From contig JACVRA010000171.1 of the NCBI GenBank assembly GCA_019828545.1, forward strand, positions 496,001 to 560,000: DNA of 64,000 nt, in the 5' to 3' direction. This DNA is from Paracamarosporium sp. OC-R06-R3. Taxonomy: Eukaryota; Ascomycota; Dothideomycetes; Pleosporales; Didymosphaeriaceae. Shown here one piece after another: positions 45,816-57,339 of the stretch. The notes beneath the pieces were generated by a model. That model ran no database searches. It was not told the DNA's origin and saw only the letters and a program-made list of their open reading frames with translations. The translations under genes were made by a program, and so were the position numbers. Positions within the stretch are counted from its first letter, which is position 1, and every line of letters starts with the position of its first letter.

Positions 45816-47192
45816 ATGATCAAGAGCTACACGAGGCTTGCCATCACTGGCGCTATTACTCTTTTCCTTCTCATCACCGCTGGCTTCATTATAAACACTC
45901 GTTCTAGCGGTTACTTCAGCGCATCGTTCCCTGGTGCGCGGCCATTACATGAGGTGCCATCCAACCAAGAGGCAAAGGTTTCACCCGCACCGGCCCTATC
46001 AACACAGCATACGACCGAGAGTGCTACAAATCAGGCGCTGCTACCACTCGAGGCCCTGCGGAAACATTCAGAATACGAAGGTTATGACCTCGCCTCCACA
46101 GAATGCGATGTAGCGTTCAGAGACCTGTTCAAGGAGATTGAGCGATCATTGGCGCACAGAAAGAGCATCGGAAACATAGTGTCCGCAGATGTCAACATAG
46201 ACTGGGTTGATGACGGTGCTGTGAGGGCAATGATCTGGAGGCAAAAAGTACCGACATCTGCGCATGTTTGAGCTATGCAACGCACTCACCTCATATAGCT
46301 CTTCATCCTCGACTCCAGACTTGAAGGTGAGTATGTCATTCCGCGCGCTCTCTCAATTCTACACCAAATCGATCGCGCCATCACTGCAAGCCCGGAACCT
46401 GTTCCCGATATCGAGTTTTCTTTCATCGTCAAGGACCGGCCGGATAAAAAACATGAACATCATACTTTTTGGGCATTTTCCAGGCTGCCAATTGATGAAA
46501 AGGCATGGCTCATGCCCGATTTTGGTTACTGGTCGTGGCCGCTGGACCTGATAGGCTCGTATGAACAAATCCGCGTAGAAATGGTACAGAATGAGCTGGC
46601 ATGGGAAGAGAAGGTTCCTAAGGTATTATGGCGAGGTGCGCTAAAGACAAACAAGATTCGAGAGACCATGTACCGAGTCACGCGGGGTAAAGAGTGGGCA
46701 GACATTGAAGAGGTCAAGTGGAAGAATAGAACTGAGGTTTCTACCGGCTCTGCTGCATTGGCAATATCGATGGTGGATCATTGCAACTACCAGTATCTCA
46801 TGCACACAGAAGGGCGCAGCTATTCCGGCCGTGGGAAGTACCTCCTAAACTGCGGCTCGGTAGTCATCATGCACAAGAGCGAGTGGATTGAGCCGCACCA
46901 GGACGTCTATGTTAAAACCGGTGCTGATCAGAATATCGTCGAGGTGAAGCGCGACTTTTCCGACCTGGAGGCGAAGATGCAACAACTGTTGAAGGATCCA
47001 CAGCTCGCAAAGTCGATTGCGATGAACAGCCAGAAAACGTTCCGGGATCGGTATCTAACGCCTGCGGCTCAAGCGTGTTATTGGAGGAAGCTGTTCCATG
47101 CTTGGGCAGACGTGAGCTTCCGACCGGAGCCATTCGAAGCCGTGAATGGAAAGGCGAGGCTGCGGGGTGTTCCATTTGAAACCTTTGTGTGA
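45816..47192 (+). CDS. CAP10-type glycosyltransferase (GT90), 441 aa
   Basis: Exons 45816-46247 and 46299-47192; the 51-nt GT-AG intron joins AVRAMIWRQK to LFILDSRLEGEY. It is a type II membrane protein: a short cytosolic start (MIKSYTR), a membrane anchor (LAITGAITLFLLITAGFII), a ~60-residue stem, then the lumenal catalytic part. CAP10 motifs are clear: LMPDFGYWSWP, VLWRGALKTNK and HTEGRSYSGRGKYLLNC, followed by VIMHKSEWIEPH. GT90 members are xylosyl- or glucosyltransferases of the Golgi/ER (Cap10 in Cryptococcus capsule, POGLUT in animals). Acceptor unknown. Confidence 0.9.
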
Positions 47193-47907
47193 GTGGGGAC
47201 GATCGAGCGATATAACCATGAGAATAACTATTAACTAGAATGCAGGGTCAACGCTCTAACGAAGCCCGCCACCGCATGCCCATTGTGGAGGAAGCTGACG
47301 CTACAATGCTAAAATATCGACGAAGGCAAGAGTAAGCCCCGCGGGACTGACTCAATTTGTCAATAACACAAGAGTTGCGTCCCGCGTGTAGTCTCAAAGC
47401 CCATTTCATGCTCCATTCGATGTAGTGCATCGCGGAGTAAGTTAAGCAAGAATATGCCACCAAGACCGAATGAACAGAACCATTGGACAAAACGAATTGA
47501 AGATCGGATTTTTCGGTTTTCACTGGTCTCTGGGGATCATCTTAGGTGGTTTGGTAAAGCCAATCATCCTTTGCTCTGCAAGTATACTTCTGGAATACCT
47601 AGCTCTGGCGATGCTACCTAGAATTCCCGTTGCAAAACACTGCATGTAATGTGGTGCGTTCTTTGGCGTTAATCAAACATAAAAAATGATCAATTTTTGT
47701 GAATATGTTCGCTTTATAGTGGTTTTTGAGATTTTCGTGAGGTGTCGTGCAAGACTACTCTAGAGAAACGTGGCGGTGAAGTTACACCGCCACAAACTAG
47801 GTGGAGCTGAATCGAGTCTTACTAAGATTGCCATCTGTTAGGCCACCGTTTAACAGTTAGATAAAGCTGCACTGAAGTCCTCAATCGGCCCAGATCGCTT
47901 TCGTACA
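47193..47907. other. Intergenic region
   Basis: About 715 bases before the F-box gene at 47908. AT-rich around 47680-47720. Nothing identified. Confidence 0.45.
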
Positions 47908-49371
47908 ATGTCATTACTTTCGCTCTCAAACGAGCTACTTAGCCATTGTTTTCTCTTCCTCCAACATGAGAAGCCCGATATCGGACGGCTCCGCCTAGTC
48001 TCCAAAAGAATCCACGCTAACGCATCACCATTCCTCATCACGAAAGCTCATGTCTCTTTCAATCGCGACTCAATCCAAAGTCTCGAGACCCTCAGCGCTA
48101 ATCCCGTATTTTCCAAAAGCATACGGTGCGTTGAGATAGATGTGTCGTACTATGACGAAATACTTGCAAAGTCATGCCATCGGTTTGTAGAGAACAGCGC
48201 TTCCAACCTCTATCAAACATTAGATATCTTCTCACGTGCAACCTTCTCTTGGTACGATGATGAAGGCAAAGTCGTCGACGAACACAAAGCGGATGACCAA
48301 GCTTATTCGGACGCATATACTATCAGTACAGAATGGGATCAGGTCACAGCAGCTTTGGGCAATGGAGAGACTATCGAAGTCGGCACGACAGAGGCACAAA
48401 GGTCATTGCTTGCTACACACAAAGAGTACAATAGTTTGTATGACGAGCAGGAAGAAGTACTGAAGGACTTCCAAGGCGTGAGAAAAGCTGCGCAAGCATT
48501 GAACAAAATGACTGGTCTGAATAAGGTTGTGATCAAGGACAAGAAGTATTCAAACCCCAAAGACAACAATCGAAGTTGGATTAAAAGGCTGTACCTCAAG
48601 GATATTGTCGAAAGTTGTCTGAATAAAAGCTACTGGAAAGGCACATTCATGACAGCTTTGGATACGCGACCTCCTGTGTACCTGGTATCGGACCTGTTCA
48701 CTGCACTCGCTGAATCTTCAGTAAGGCCAACTTCTTTCACGATTGAAATCACGGCGCCAGCAGACATGCGCTGTATCAACTTCACCGTCGCTGAACTAGA
48801 AGCCGTCAAGACCGTCTTAGCTCGCGCCAAGGATCTCCATTTCAGCATACAGAGGTGGGCGCGCAAAGGCTCACTAGCCGAAAACAACGATCGTACAAAG
48901 GAAGAACTTTCAGGATTTTGCGCTCTCACACGTGCTTTCTTCAGCGCCCCAAGCCTGAAGGAAATCAGCTTAAGTCTTGCCGATTACCCCTGTTTCTATG
49001 AAATACCTACTATCTCACTTTCCGATCTTGTTCACGTACCGTTACCATCCACCAACGCTGCCGAGATAGCCTTCGAAGCTATTCCATTCAGGCGTACAGA
49101 GCTTCGAGAACTCGTCGATAATACGAAGCATTCACTAGAGAGCCTGGAACTGACCAAGCCATATCTACTTGATGGAAATTGGGCGGATGGACTGGATATA
49201 CTGAAAGGTTTGGGAAGGCTTAAGTGGATTGATTTCAAGTATCCTTATGGGGGTGAGTACGGCGACAGGGGAAATGGACCGGATGTTGAGCAAGATGATA
49301 TCGAGGATTATATCTTGAATGGGGGCACGGTGAATCCGCTGCGGGTGTGGAAGCCAAAAGACGAAGAGTAA
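47908..49371 (+). CDS. F-box-like protein, 487 aa
   Basis: Single exon starting MSLLSLSNELLSHCFLFLQ, then RLRLVSKRIHANASPFLITK, which together match an F-box (Skp1-binding helix pair). The remainder has a helical insertion with an acidic strip (EYNSLYDEQEEVLKDFQGVR) and later leucine-spaced segments (LTRAFFSAPSLKEISLSLAD, ELVDNTKHSLESLELTKPYL) resembling degenerate leucine-rich repeats. This arrangement is common among uncharacterised F-box proteins of ascomycetes. Substrate unknown. Confidence 0.78.
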   Translation: MSLLSLSNELLSHCFLFLQHEKPDIGRLRLVSKRIHANASPFLITKAHVSFNRDSIQSLETLSANPVFSKSIRCVEIDVSYYDEILAKSCHRFVENSASNLYQTLDIFSRATFSWYDDEGKVVDEHKADDQAYSDAYTISTEWDQVTAALGNGETIEVGTTEAQRSLLATHKEYNSLYDEQEEVLKDFQGVRKAAQALNKMTGLNKVVIKDKKYSNPKDNNRSWIKRLYLKDIVESCLNKSYWKGTFMTALDTRPPVYLVSDLFTALAESSVRPTSFTIEITAPADMRCINFTVAELEAVKTVLARAKDLHFSIQRWARKGSLAENNDRTKEELSGFCALTRAFFSAPSLKEISLSLADYPCFYEIPTISLSDLVHVPLPSTNAAEIAFEAIPFRRTELRELVDNTKHSLESLELTKPYLLDGNWADGLDILKGLGRLKWIDFKYPYGGEYGDRGNGPDVEQDDIEDYILNGGTVNPLRVWKPKDEE

Positions 49372-49953
49372 AATGTTGAACGAGAGCATGATTGAGGAAC
49401 AATCTTTTCATTTGCAGGGAATTGCTCGAAAGTAGGATTTGTAAAAGATGGAACAGGGGAAGCACAATTCTTGGGCACTGGAGAAAAATGACGAAATTGG
49501 AAAAGCCGGGAGTAGCCGTCGGGTTCTTCCAGATATACACATATTAACATCTGCTCAACCAGGTGATTAAGTTTGCTGAGACATGGGAAGCAATAGTTTG
49601 CTATCGACGGGTGCACCATATTGTTTCGCTCTAGCAGGCTGTCTATCTTCAATAGCAGAGTCTGGTTTGTCCAGAAATTCTTTGTAAGGAGGAATTCTCT
49701 CTGTAAGCTGAAGATCCTTGTACTCGTTCGCATGACCGTAACGAGTCATATCACAAGCAGCAAAACATAGGGAAATCCCGAGAGTGCAAACATATCGGTA
49801 CCATGTGTCTTTATTTCCTTTAGAGCGCAATTCTACTGCTAAATGAGTGTGTGATAATACGAAAGAAAATCCCGTGATCACAGCGTCCCATGATCACTAC
49901 CGTTCCCATCGCAGACGAGCCCCTGCTCCTATCCCCTTTTGTTCAGTCGTTCT
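49372..49953. other. Convergent intergenic region
   Basis: About 580 bases between the F-box gene and the small secreted protein gene. A minus-strand frame at 49567-49881 has no support. Nothing else identified. Confidence 0.4.
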
Positions 49954-50380
49954 TCAAAGGAACCTGTAAGACTTGACATCCTGGTTGAATTTGTTGTTTG
50001 TGCCCTCGGGATAAGTCCAGAAGTGGGCGTTAGGCCCGGTCTCGAGGCAGCCTGGCTGATCGTACACTCGGACTAAGAAATGGTCAGTCTGGTTTCCACA
50101 AAGTGATGGCAGTGTTCAACGCACTCTGGCGAGTGAGCGAGCTCGCGGTGAGCTCTGTGCATCCGACGGTTTGGCCAACATTGAGTTCATGGCAGGGAGC
50201 AGTATCTTGGACCAAGAGAAGTGGGGAAGGCGGAGTGATGATATCAGCTGGGATATTGCAGCCAACACTTGAGTAGAAAGTAGCGGTAACCGATGGAGCC
50301 TGGCGCTCCTGGATGGGAGAGCTTGGGCTGGCAGCCGTGAGGGCAGCAAGGAGGAAAGAGGCAACGACAGTGAATTGCAT
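49954..50380 (-). CDS. Small secreted Cys-containing protein, 124 aa
   Basis: Exons 50380-50125 and 50072-49954; donor GTGCGT, acceptor CTTAG, joining SLTRQ to IRVYDQPGC. A clear signal peptide (MQFTVVASFLLAALTAASP) is followed by a short propeptide-like stretch and ERQ. The mature part has four Cys (SVGCNIP, TAPCHEL, TVGCTEL, QPGCLET), enough for two disulfides, and aromatic residues at the end (HFWTYPEG). Such proteins are typical of the fungal secretome; some are effectors, but no known effector fold was recognised. The second exon shows the frame was not terminated by the short run-through stop after exon 1. Confidence 0.78.
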
Positions 50381-53300
50381 TTTGATGATGAGGATGGGTT
50401 AGGGTGAAGAATTGGGTTTTTAATGTAAGGCACGGGTGTGGGATCTGAGAATGATTGAGCTGCGTTGGTGATATTCAAATAGCGGAGAATAAAGCGATTC
50501 TTATACTGCTTCTTCTGGCGAGGCTGTACCCCAAAAGCTTCTCATGCATGAAGATGAGTGTCGTCACAGCAGCAGAGCGAAACCTTCTTGCTGGCTATCC
50601 TGTGCGAACGAAGCCACTCAGACTGCGTACACCAATCGCAACCTGATGTTACCATCACGATGTCACAGTTGAATGCACCGCCTTGCTATTTGGGACGAGT
50701 CTGCATCTCGCATGATCGTGAAGAAAACCGTGAGTAGAGTAAGGGCCTGGTTCTCGATCGATCGGGTTGCCTCGCTGAACCGTGAGACAGAATAAAGTTG
50801 AAAGTTGTGTCCGTGATGGCCATAATGATATGATTAATACGGGTGTTAAGTCAGAGCCTGCTATAAGTAAGCTTACCGCACTGGTCACTGGCCCCTACTG
50901 AGTTTGCCTAGTTTTCCATCGGGGCGCAAATTCCTAAACGCACGTACGAATAAAGCTGTTTCGCTAATTGTTTCCCCTGCAGTGTTAACCAACACATTAC
51001 GCAATAAGATGCATGAAGAGCTATGGCCACAATTCCTGCGGTGTTGCGCAGTACGTAGATTGCTTCCGTGATTACCTATACCTATCAGCTACATAGTGGG
51101 ACCATTAATAAGTGGAATCTGTCAGCCATTTTGCTAATCTGATTTTCGGTAAACTGTATGTAGATATGTAGCCAAGAATGTAGCTACCACGTGGTGGTAA
51201 CTTGCGCGAGGCTGCTGACGTTCATGACCATTGATGGTTGGCGCTGACGAACAGGTGGCGAACCACTTCTCCAAAACTTCAAGATGCTAGTAGAATTTTC
51301 GCGCCTAGGAAAACCCCTTTTCACTGGAAATGGGAATAGGAGCATATTTCGGCGGGTACGTGCCACAAAACAACATACTACGCCAAAGGATTGCTTAGAA
51401 TCCAATAAACGGTCGCCACTACCAACAGATACGAACTTGTGCTTATATCGCAACTGTGCCTCGAAGCAATTTCTATGCGGCCCCCTTGAAAGTATGTTCT
51501 CGCTGTGGGGATACCATAGCGGTCTCCGCACCTGCATCATAGCTCTGGAGGACCCAATAATCAATGTTCCGGGTCGTTCAACAAGAGATCCACGTCTGAC
51601 CACATTGTTATGCATCCTTAATCTTACTACAACTTCTTTAGTCAGAATCGGAATAACGGGAAGTGGTATGACCGCGGCGCCCTGAGCACTCTTCTTGCAA
51701 CTATAATCGCTGTCCGTGATACTTATTTCCCTAGCAGGCAGCTACATGTAGAAGTATCGCTAGATAACACATATTCTCTCCGCTTGTTGAGGTAAGAGCT
51801 ATGCCACTACAAGATACTGCAAAGTGAAAGGGGCCCACATTTGTGATCAACCTACGTCAGGAGACGCGAGTTGTACGTAAGGGTCATCCGTAGAGTTTTC
51901 CGTAAGGAGGCATACTGAGACAATGATTCCCGTCGGAAACACGTTTGGCTTCACCAAGCGATTCATTGGATGTAGCCTGCCGTCCGCTGAATCCCATCGT
52001 TACAGCGGCCCGATCATGCCGGCAACAAGCACATGTGATACCGCCTCACAGCCTTGCTGGGTGCAATACGTGCCCTTGTTCTAAACCTCTGATGTGTTCA
52101 AAGGAAACAAAACCATCTGGTAACGGTTTATCCCAAGCCAAACTTGTGGTAACTTTGACAAACCTCTAGCCTTGTTTTGTTCCAAGCGTCGCGCAGCCTC
52201 TTATTTGGCATAACGACAATCTTGCTGTTCTCTTTCTAAAGCCAACATGTTTCATCGAATAAATGATATAGAAAAACCAATCCTTCAGGAGTGGATATAT
52301 GGAGGCGGTGTAGCTGGAGTTATTCTGTGTAGGCGGCGCGATGAAGCCAGAGGTCCAGTCTGGTCCCATATAGCCTGTAGGTAATATCAGTGCCTCACAC
52401 TAGGAACCTTTTCACGGCTTACCGGAATTGTAAGTGTATCGGTAAGGTTTACGATCATTAGAATAAGAGGGATTCATAAATAACTCTAACAGAGAAGACT
52501 GTCGATAGCACCTATCATTCAATGGCAAAGGCTACTTGACATTTCTAAATACTTATCAAAATCTACGTTTCAGGTTCTCATTATATGCTTATTGAATAAG
52601 AATGAAGCTAATAGCACTAGGTTCAATGTTCGCAATTCATCCCGGCTTTAAACTAGTATCTTAGAAAACCTTCACTACCGGCATACGAGCCCCAGCTGAT
52701 GCTGCATATTTCAGCTGGTGGACAGCTTGTACCGCAAAGCGTGCAGAAACCTTGGGGCCATATAAACTCTATTGACCTGTCTGCATCGTTTCAACCGCCA
52801 TAGGTGGCCAGATCGATACGTCCTAAGTCCCGCCTCCCAAACAATATCTAGACACAGTAAGCTTTAAGTTCCGATTATGCAGGCACGAAGGTTAAAAAGT
52901 ATTAATATTCGCGATATGAAGCACATATTCCTTTAATCTAAGTTGATTTAAGGTCCTTCTAGCGGTGACTTCGATAAAAGTGTTTATATCTGGAGTGTTT
53001 ACATTTTTACACAAACAAAGTACGAAAGGATGCACTCGAGAGAGTACTTAAGCCGACCACTACTAGAATTGAAGCACGGACGTTGTGTAATCTAAAAGCT
53101 TTATGCAACATGTGCTACAATCGCATGTTATAACTGTGGTGGCTTCAGTCTTCCAGGGCTGAGCTATACAGTTGAAGAGCATAGAGTCATTCATAGTTTG
53201 ACATATCCATTGGAGGACAATCCATGTACGTCGGAAGTTGCATTGTTGCAGTTCCCGATATTGGTGACTAGCTCTGGACGAAAGTATTCTTGCCGATGAT

Positions 53301-54190
53301 TAACACTGTCCCCACTAGGAAAAATACGATACCGAAGTACAGAAAGCGTGCGCAAGTCTTTTACTGTAATTAATCATCTTTAGCGTTCCCCTTAGACGGA
53401 AGCGAAAGCGAGTTGCAGCAAGACTATTTGCTTTTCGGTCCGCGCCAATCTGGACGTGCAGTAGTGTAGTCGCCGACTCGCATGACGCGGCTCTCATCGC
53501 GAACTGTGGTTCAAGCGTGGCGACTGCAACACGCCGTTCTCCGTCACAAAAATTACCCCGAATGAGGAAAGAATGCATAAAGGTATCAATTGCTGCGGGA
53601 TTTCGACGGTACACCTCACTATCTCAGCCATGGCTTGACACTTGCATTATTGATTCGTGAAACTCTGCAAGGGCTTAGGTCGCTGCAAGTGCGGGATGCT
53701 GCGGCGAGGGCGTGGTACGCTTGATGACGCTTGACAAAGAGAATCAGGCCGGCTGTTAGAAAGATTTTCTAACTGCGCATATGGAGCATTCACGGCGATA
53801 TTAAATTGGGGGCAGGGTGCTCCGCGATGTTGTATCCTACCATGAAAGGCAAGTACTGTGCATAAGTGTCGAAGACAGTTTTGGCTCACGGTACACTTCA
53901 TACCCTCATACCACAGTTCATGTTGACACAAGGGCGTTGTGTGGGTCCTTCATTCTTTGACTTTATCACACCTAAGTCATGTACATGCACCGTCTCAGGG
54001 ATCAGTCCGTCCATGGATATACGGCAAAAGGCAAGCAAAGGAGAAAGTATCAATTGCAGTGGTCATGGACGGTACACTTGGACGACTTCAACCGAGTTTA
54101 TCCCTGAGTGCCCCACCACGAAATCTTGGGATGAGTCGTTGTCCACAAAGCCGTCCCCTTTTAACGAGACTCGAATCGTCGCCCCTATTC
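50381..54190. other. 3.8-kb region without a supportable gene
   Basis: The longest gene-free stretch of the window. Open frames on both strands (51184-51685, 52166-52369, 53315-53931, 53866-54373) are short, overlapping and unrecognisable. The part at 52380-53100 is comparatively AT-rich, as expected of decayed transposon sequence, but I find no terminal repeats, transposase or reverse-transcriptase motif. The first ~300 bases should hold the promoter of the small secreted protein gene. Confidence 0.5.
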
Positions 54191-55708
54191 CTATATCTCA
54201 CTGTCCAACGCCTCAGAGATCCTCACAAGGCCTTCTTCTACAGACCTTGGTGGTTGAGTGAACACCATTCTAAACCACCCTGGTTGTTCAGCACCAGCCG
54301 CGTCACCCAATACAAGGAAAACCTTCTTCTTCATGAGCCTCTGGAAAATCTCGCCTGTGATGGTTTCCATTGATTTTCCACGAGCTGCTTCGCCTAAGGC
54401 TTGCAGGTACTTCTTGCCAAGGTTAATCCACAGGAAGAACGCTGCGTTTACTCCAGGCATGTACTCGATGTCATATTTGCGGAGAAGGCCGACAGCGTGA
54501 GTGTATGCGGCAGACATACGCTTTCGATTGGTGTTGATATAAGAGGCGACAAAATCCGTGTCGGATAGGATTGCAACAGCTGCATTCTCTGCCAGCGAAG
54601 AAGGTGACGAGTATATGGAAGCAGTTCGACATGCTAATATAAAGGCGTTGTTGTTTTGCGAAATGACGACGCCTATCCTGATTCCATTCGCTCCAAAGTC
54701 TTTAGAGAAGCCCCAGAGAACGTGGACAAGTGCTGAATCTATGACGTCTCTGGTGTCGATCGAAAGCGCTGACTCGAAAGGCGTAGGTGGAGTCTGTAGC
54801 TTGTCGACGGTGTTCTCCCAGACCGAAAAGGCATATATCTCGTCGCTGATCAGATGTATTTGATACTTCTGGCACAATCGCATCAGGTCGATGATTGTAG
54901 CCTTCGAGTAGCATCGACCCAGCGGGTTATGCGGGTGACAGAGCAAGAGCGCCCGCACCTTGACCCCCTCAGCGTTCGACCTTAGTAGTGCCTCTTCATA
55001 CTTAGCTACACAGTCTGGACCGCACGGATCCACGTCTTCAAATGCGACTGGAACCACTTTTACGCCGAACCGCAATCCAATGTCTGGTAAAAAGGCGCGG
55101 TAATACGGCCGCCCCAAGAGAACGCCTTCTCCAGGCTCGGCCAAGGCCCATGCACTATGTTCTATAGCAGAGCTGACACCATTGGTTATCATAAGATGAC
55201 TGTCCTGCAACTGCTGAACTGGATGTAGGCGAGAGTTCAAGAAAGATGCAATGGCGTTCCTGGCTGGTTTGGATCCCCCTGGACCGTCAGCGTATGTGAA
55301 AGCTTTTGCTGATGGGTCTATGAGAGATTTTGTTCGGAGGAAACCAGAGAGTTCGCTGTGCGTGAGGGAATTCTCAGCAATGCCAAGAGATACGTAGCCA
55401 TCGGGGTTTGTGGTGGGATCCCACTGGTTGGCGCTGACTTCCCATACTTGCTATGCAACAGTTAGTGATTCAAGGAAAACTGCGTGACACTATAGAATAA
55501 CGTAAAGCAAAGCCGTGCGACTATTCGAGATACCTGGTGTTTAGTACTCGACTCTATCTTAACGTAGTACTTTTGCGGTCGGTATGTCTGGTGATGCAAC
55601 GAGGTGATTTCGTTTTCTTACTAAAAAAATAAGAAAGATACGTACATGTTCATCTGCGCCGCCAGTGCCTGCTTCGTGACCACGGCTTGACAACAAGGAA
55701 CTAGTCAT
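54191..55708 (-). CDS. 1-aminocyclopropane-1-carboxylate synthase-like PLP enzyme, 458 aa
   Basis: Fold type I aminotransferase family. Exons 55708-55646, 55587-55534 and 55450-54191 join with GT-AG introns. Sequence marks: NPDGYVSLGIAENS (typical of ACC synthases), GPGGSKPARNAIASFL, NGVSSAIEHSAWAL (cofactor loop), LLCHPHNPLGRCY, LISDEIYAFSVW, the Schiff-base lysine block WGFSKDFGANGIRIG, and the C-terminal Arg region GWFRMVFTQP. Fungal proteins of this class are annotated ACC-synthase-like; few have been shown to make ACC, and other aminotransferase or lyase activities are possible. It is divergent from a HAD dehalogenase with about 480 bases between starts. Confidence 0.9.
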
Positions 55709-56187
55709 GACTCTATATCTGTATGTCGAGGCTGAAGCTTTGTGAACAACGAAAATCAAGGTTGACACTACAGCGTGAGAGATTGGGCGTCCTGAGCAAA
55801 TATATCTCGAGATGGACCCTACTCGTGTGCAACCAAAGACTTGTTGATCCTCTAGTGTGACTCCTGTATACACTCTTGCTTCGCCGAGTCAAGGTTGGGA
55901 GGACCATAAGGCGGGGAGAGTTGCATGACTCAGGCTACGTCACCTCCCCCATCCTATTGGCGGAATTGGTTACATTTGGCCCTGTGCATCTGCCAAAATA
56001 CGCCCTACAAAACATACATATTTTTGATGCCCTGATGGTGCTGCTAAACAGATGTACAAATGAGTAGAGATTGATAATCGAGGTGTGCTTATCCCTTGGG
56101 CTGATCGGCTTCTCGTGTCTGACAAATCTCGCCTATGTTTCCGAGGCTCTACCAGCCGTCCATCACCATCGTCATCATCTTGCAGAC
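55709..56187. other. Divergent promoter region
   Basis: About 480 bases between the starts of the PLP enzyme gene (minus) and the HAD gene (plus). No element recognised with confidence. Confidence 0.5.
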
Positions 56188-56967
56188 ATGGCTGCTCGCA
56201 ACCAGAAGGTCATTTTCTTTGACCTGATGGGCACGTGCTGCGACTGGCTTACTTCGTTACTACCAGTGCTCTCGGCGTGCCCGTCACATCCTTCATTAAC
56301 ACCAACAGAGTCGAAGCTTCGGGAGCTCGCTGTCGCCTGGCGTGAAGGGTTCTTTCAAGAGATACACGCCCGCTTTGATCGCGGTGAACCTGCCGAGGAC
56401 ATTGACGTTACCCATCGCCGTGTGCTCGACCGCCTCTTGGAAGAGAAAGGTATCGGCCTTGACGTCTGGGACGACGGCGTGCGAGACAGACTGGTCCGTC
56501 AATGGCATATCCAATCCCCATGGCCAGATGTTCTCCCTGCTATGCATCGGTTTCGAGAAGACGGTAGATGGTTTCTTGTAGTCTTGGCAAATGGTACAGC
56601 GCGATTGCAGCTTGACATTGCGCAGTCTTCAGGACTACCATTTCACACGTTGCTCTCTTCCGAGCTGCTTGGATACACAAAACCGGATCCTGCAATCTAT
56701 CGAAAAGCTATGGATTTGGTACGGGTTCCCTCCGAGGATTGCTTCATGCTGGCCTCTCATCTCTACGACTTGGCAGCAGCCAAAAAGACAGGCTTGCGTA
56801 CGATTTATGTTCACCGGGACACCGAAGATGTTGATACTTCAACTATTGACCTTGGAAGTGAACATCGATACGTTGACTTGTACTTTGATGGTAGAGGGAA
56901 GCAAACCGCGGATCGGGAATCTGGATTTCTTGCGGCGGCTACACATCTCATCAAAACGGAAACGTGA
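56188..56967 (+). CDS. HAD-superfamily hydrolase, 2-haloacid dehalogenase type, 259 aa
   Basis: Single exon from the ATG at 56188; the frame extends 39 codons upstream through an ATG-less part that includes a His-run, so the later start MAARNQKVIFFDLMGT fits the family better. HAD motifs in order: nucleophile Asp in FFDLMGTCCDW (residue 12), Thr in VVLANGTARLQ, Lys in LGYTKPDPAIYRK and the acidic motif ASHLYDLAAAKKTGLRTIYV. The helical cap between motifs I and II includes LRELAVAWREGFF. L-2-haloacid dehalogenases act on halogenated acids, but many fungal members have other or unknown substrates. Confidence 0.88.
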   Translation: MAARNQKVIFFDLMGTCCDWLTSLLPVLSACPSHPSLTPTESKLRELAVAWREGFFQEIHARFDRGEPAEDIDVTHRRVLDRLLEEKGIGLDVWDDGVRDRLVRQWHIQSPWPDVLPAMHRFREDGRWFLVVLANGTARLQLDIAQSSGLPFHTLLSSELLGYTKPDPAIYRKAMDLVRVPSEDCFMLASHLYDLAAAKKTGLRTIYVHRDTEDVDTSTIDLGSEHRYVDLYFDGRGKQTADRESGFLAAATHLIKTET

Positions 56968-57339
56968 TCACATTGATCACACATAGCGGTGAAGTAGCTT
57001 TGGCGCAAATACGGTCTTCGATGTGAGGTATCAATCAAAATACTATGCTTATATACACCCGTCAAGAGAAGGAAAGGACGTTTCCAAACATGAGGAGCTC
57101 GTTTGCGAGTCGCGCAGCGAAATGGCATTCTAGACCATCCAAAGACCAAACCTCTGGATGTAGATAGCTATCAAAGTGCAGGGGAGAGGAAGCATATGTT
57201 GTAGTGTTCATTTCTAGGATTCTCTAACCCGATTGGGATTATCCACCAATCGACTTTGTTCCCAGCCAGTCTATCTATCTAATGCCCTGCACATCCCTGC
57301 GCTTTCCTTGCAGCGTCAATCAACTACCTACCCCTTCAC
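56968..57339. other. Convergent intergenic region
   Basis: About 370 bases between the stops of the HAD and LAD genes. Nothing identified. Confidence 0.5.

Noticed and set aside
49567..49881. 104-codon minus-strand frame with an apparent hydrophobic start
   Set aside because: No signal-peptide-like order and no supporting splice sites; probably chance.
51184..51685. Overlapping frames of 143 (minus) and 133 (plus) codons
   Set aside because: They overlap each other on opposite strands and neither has protein-like features.
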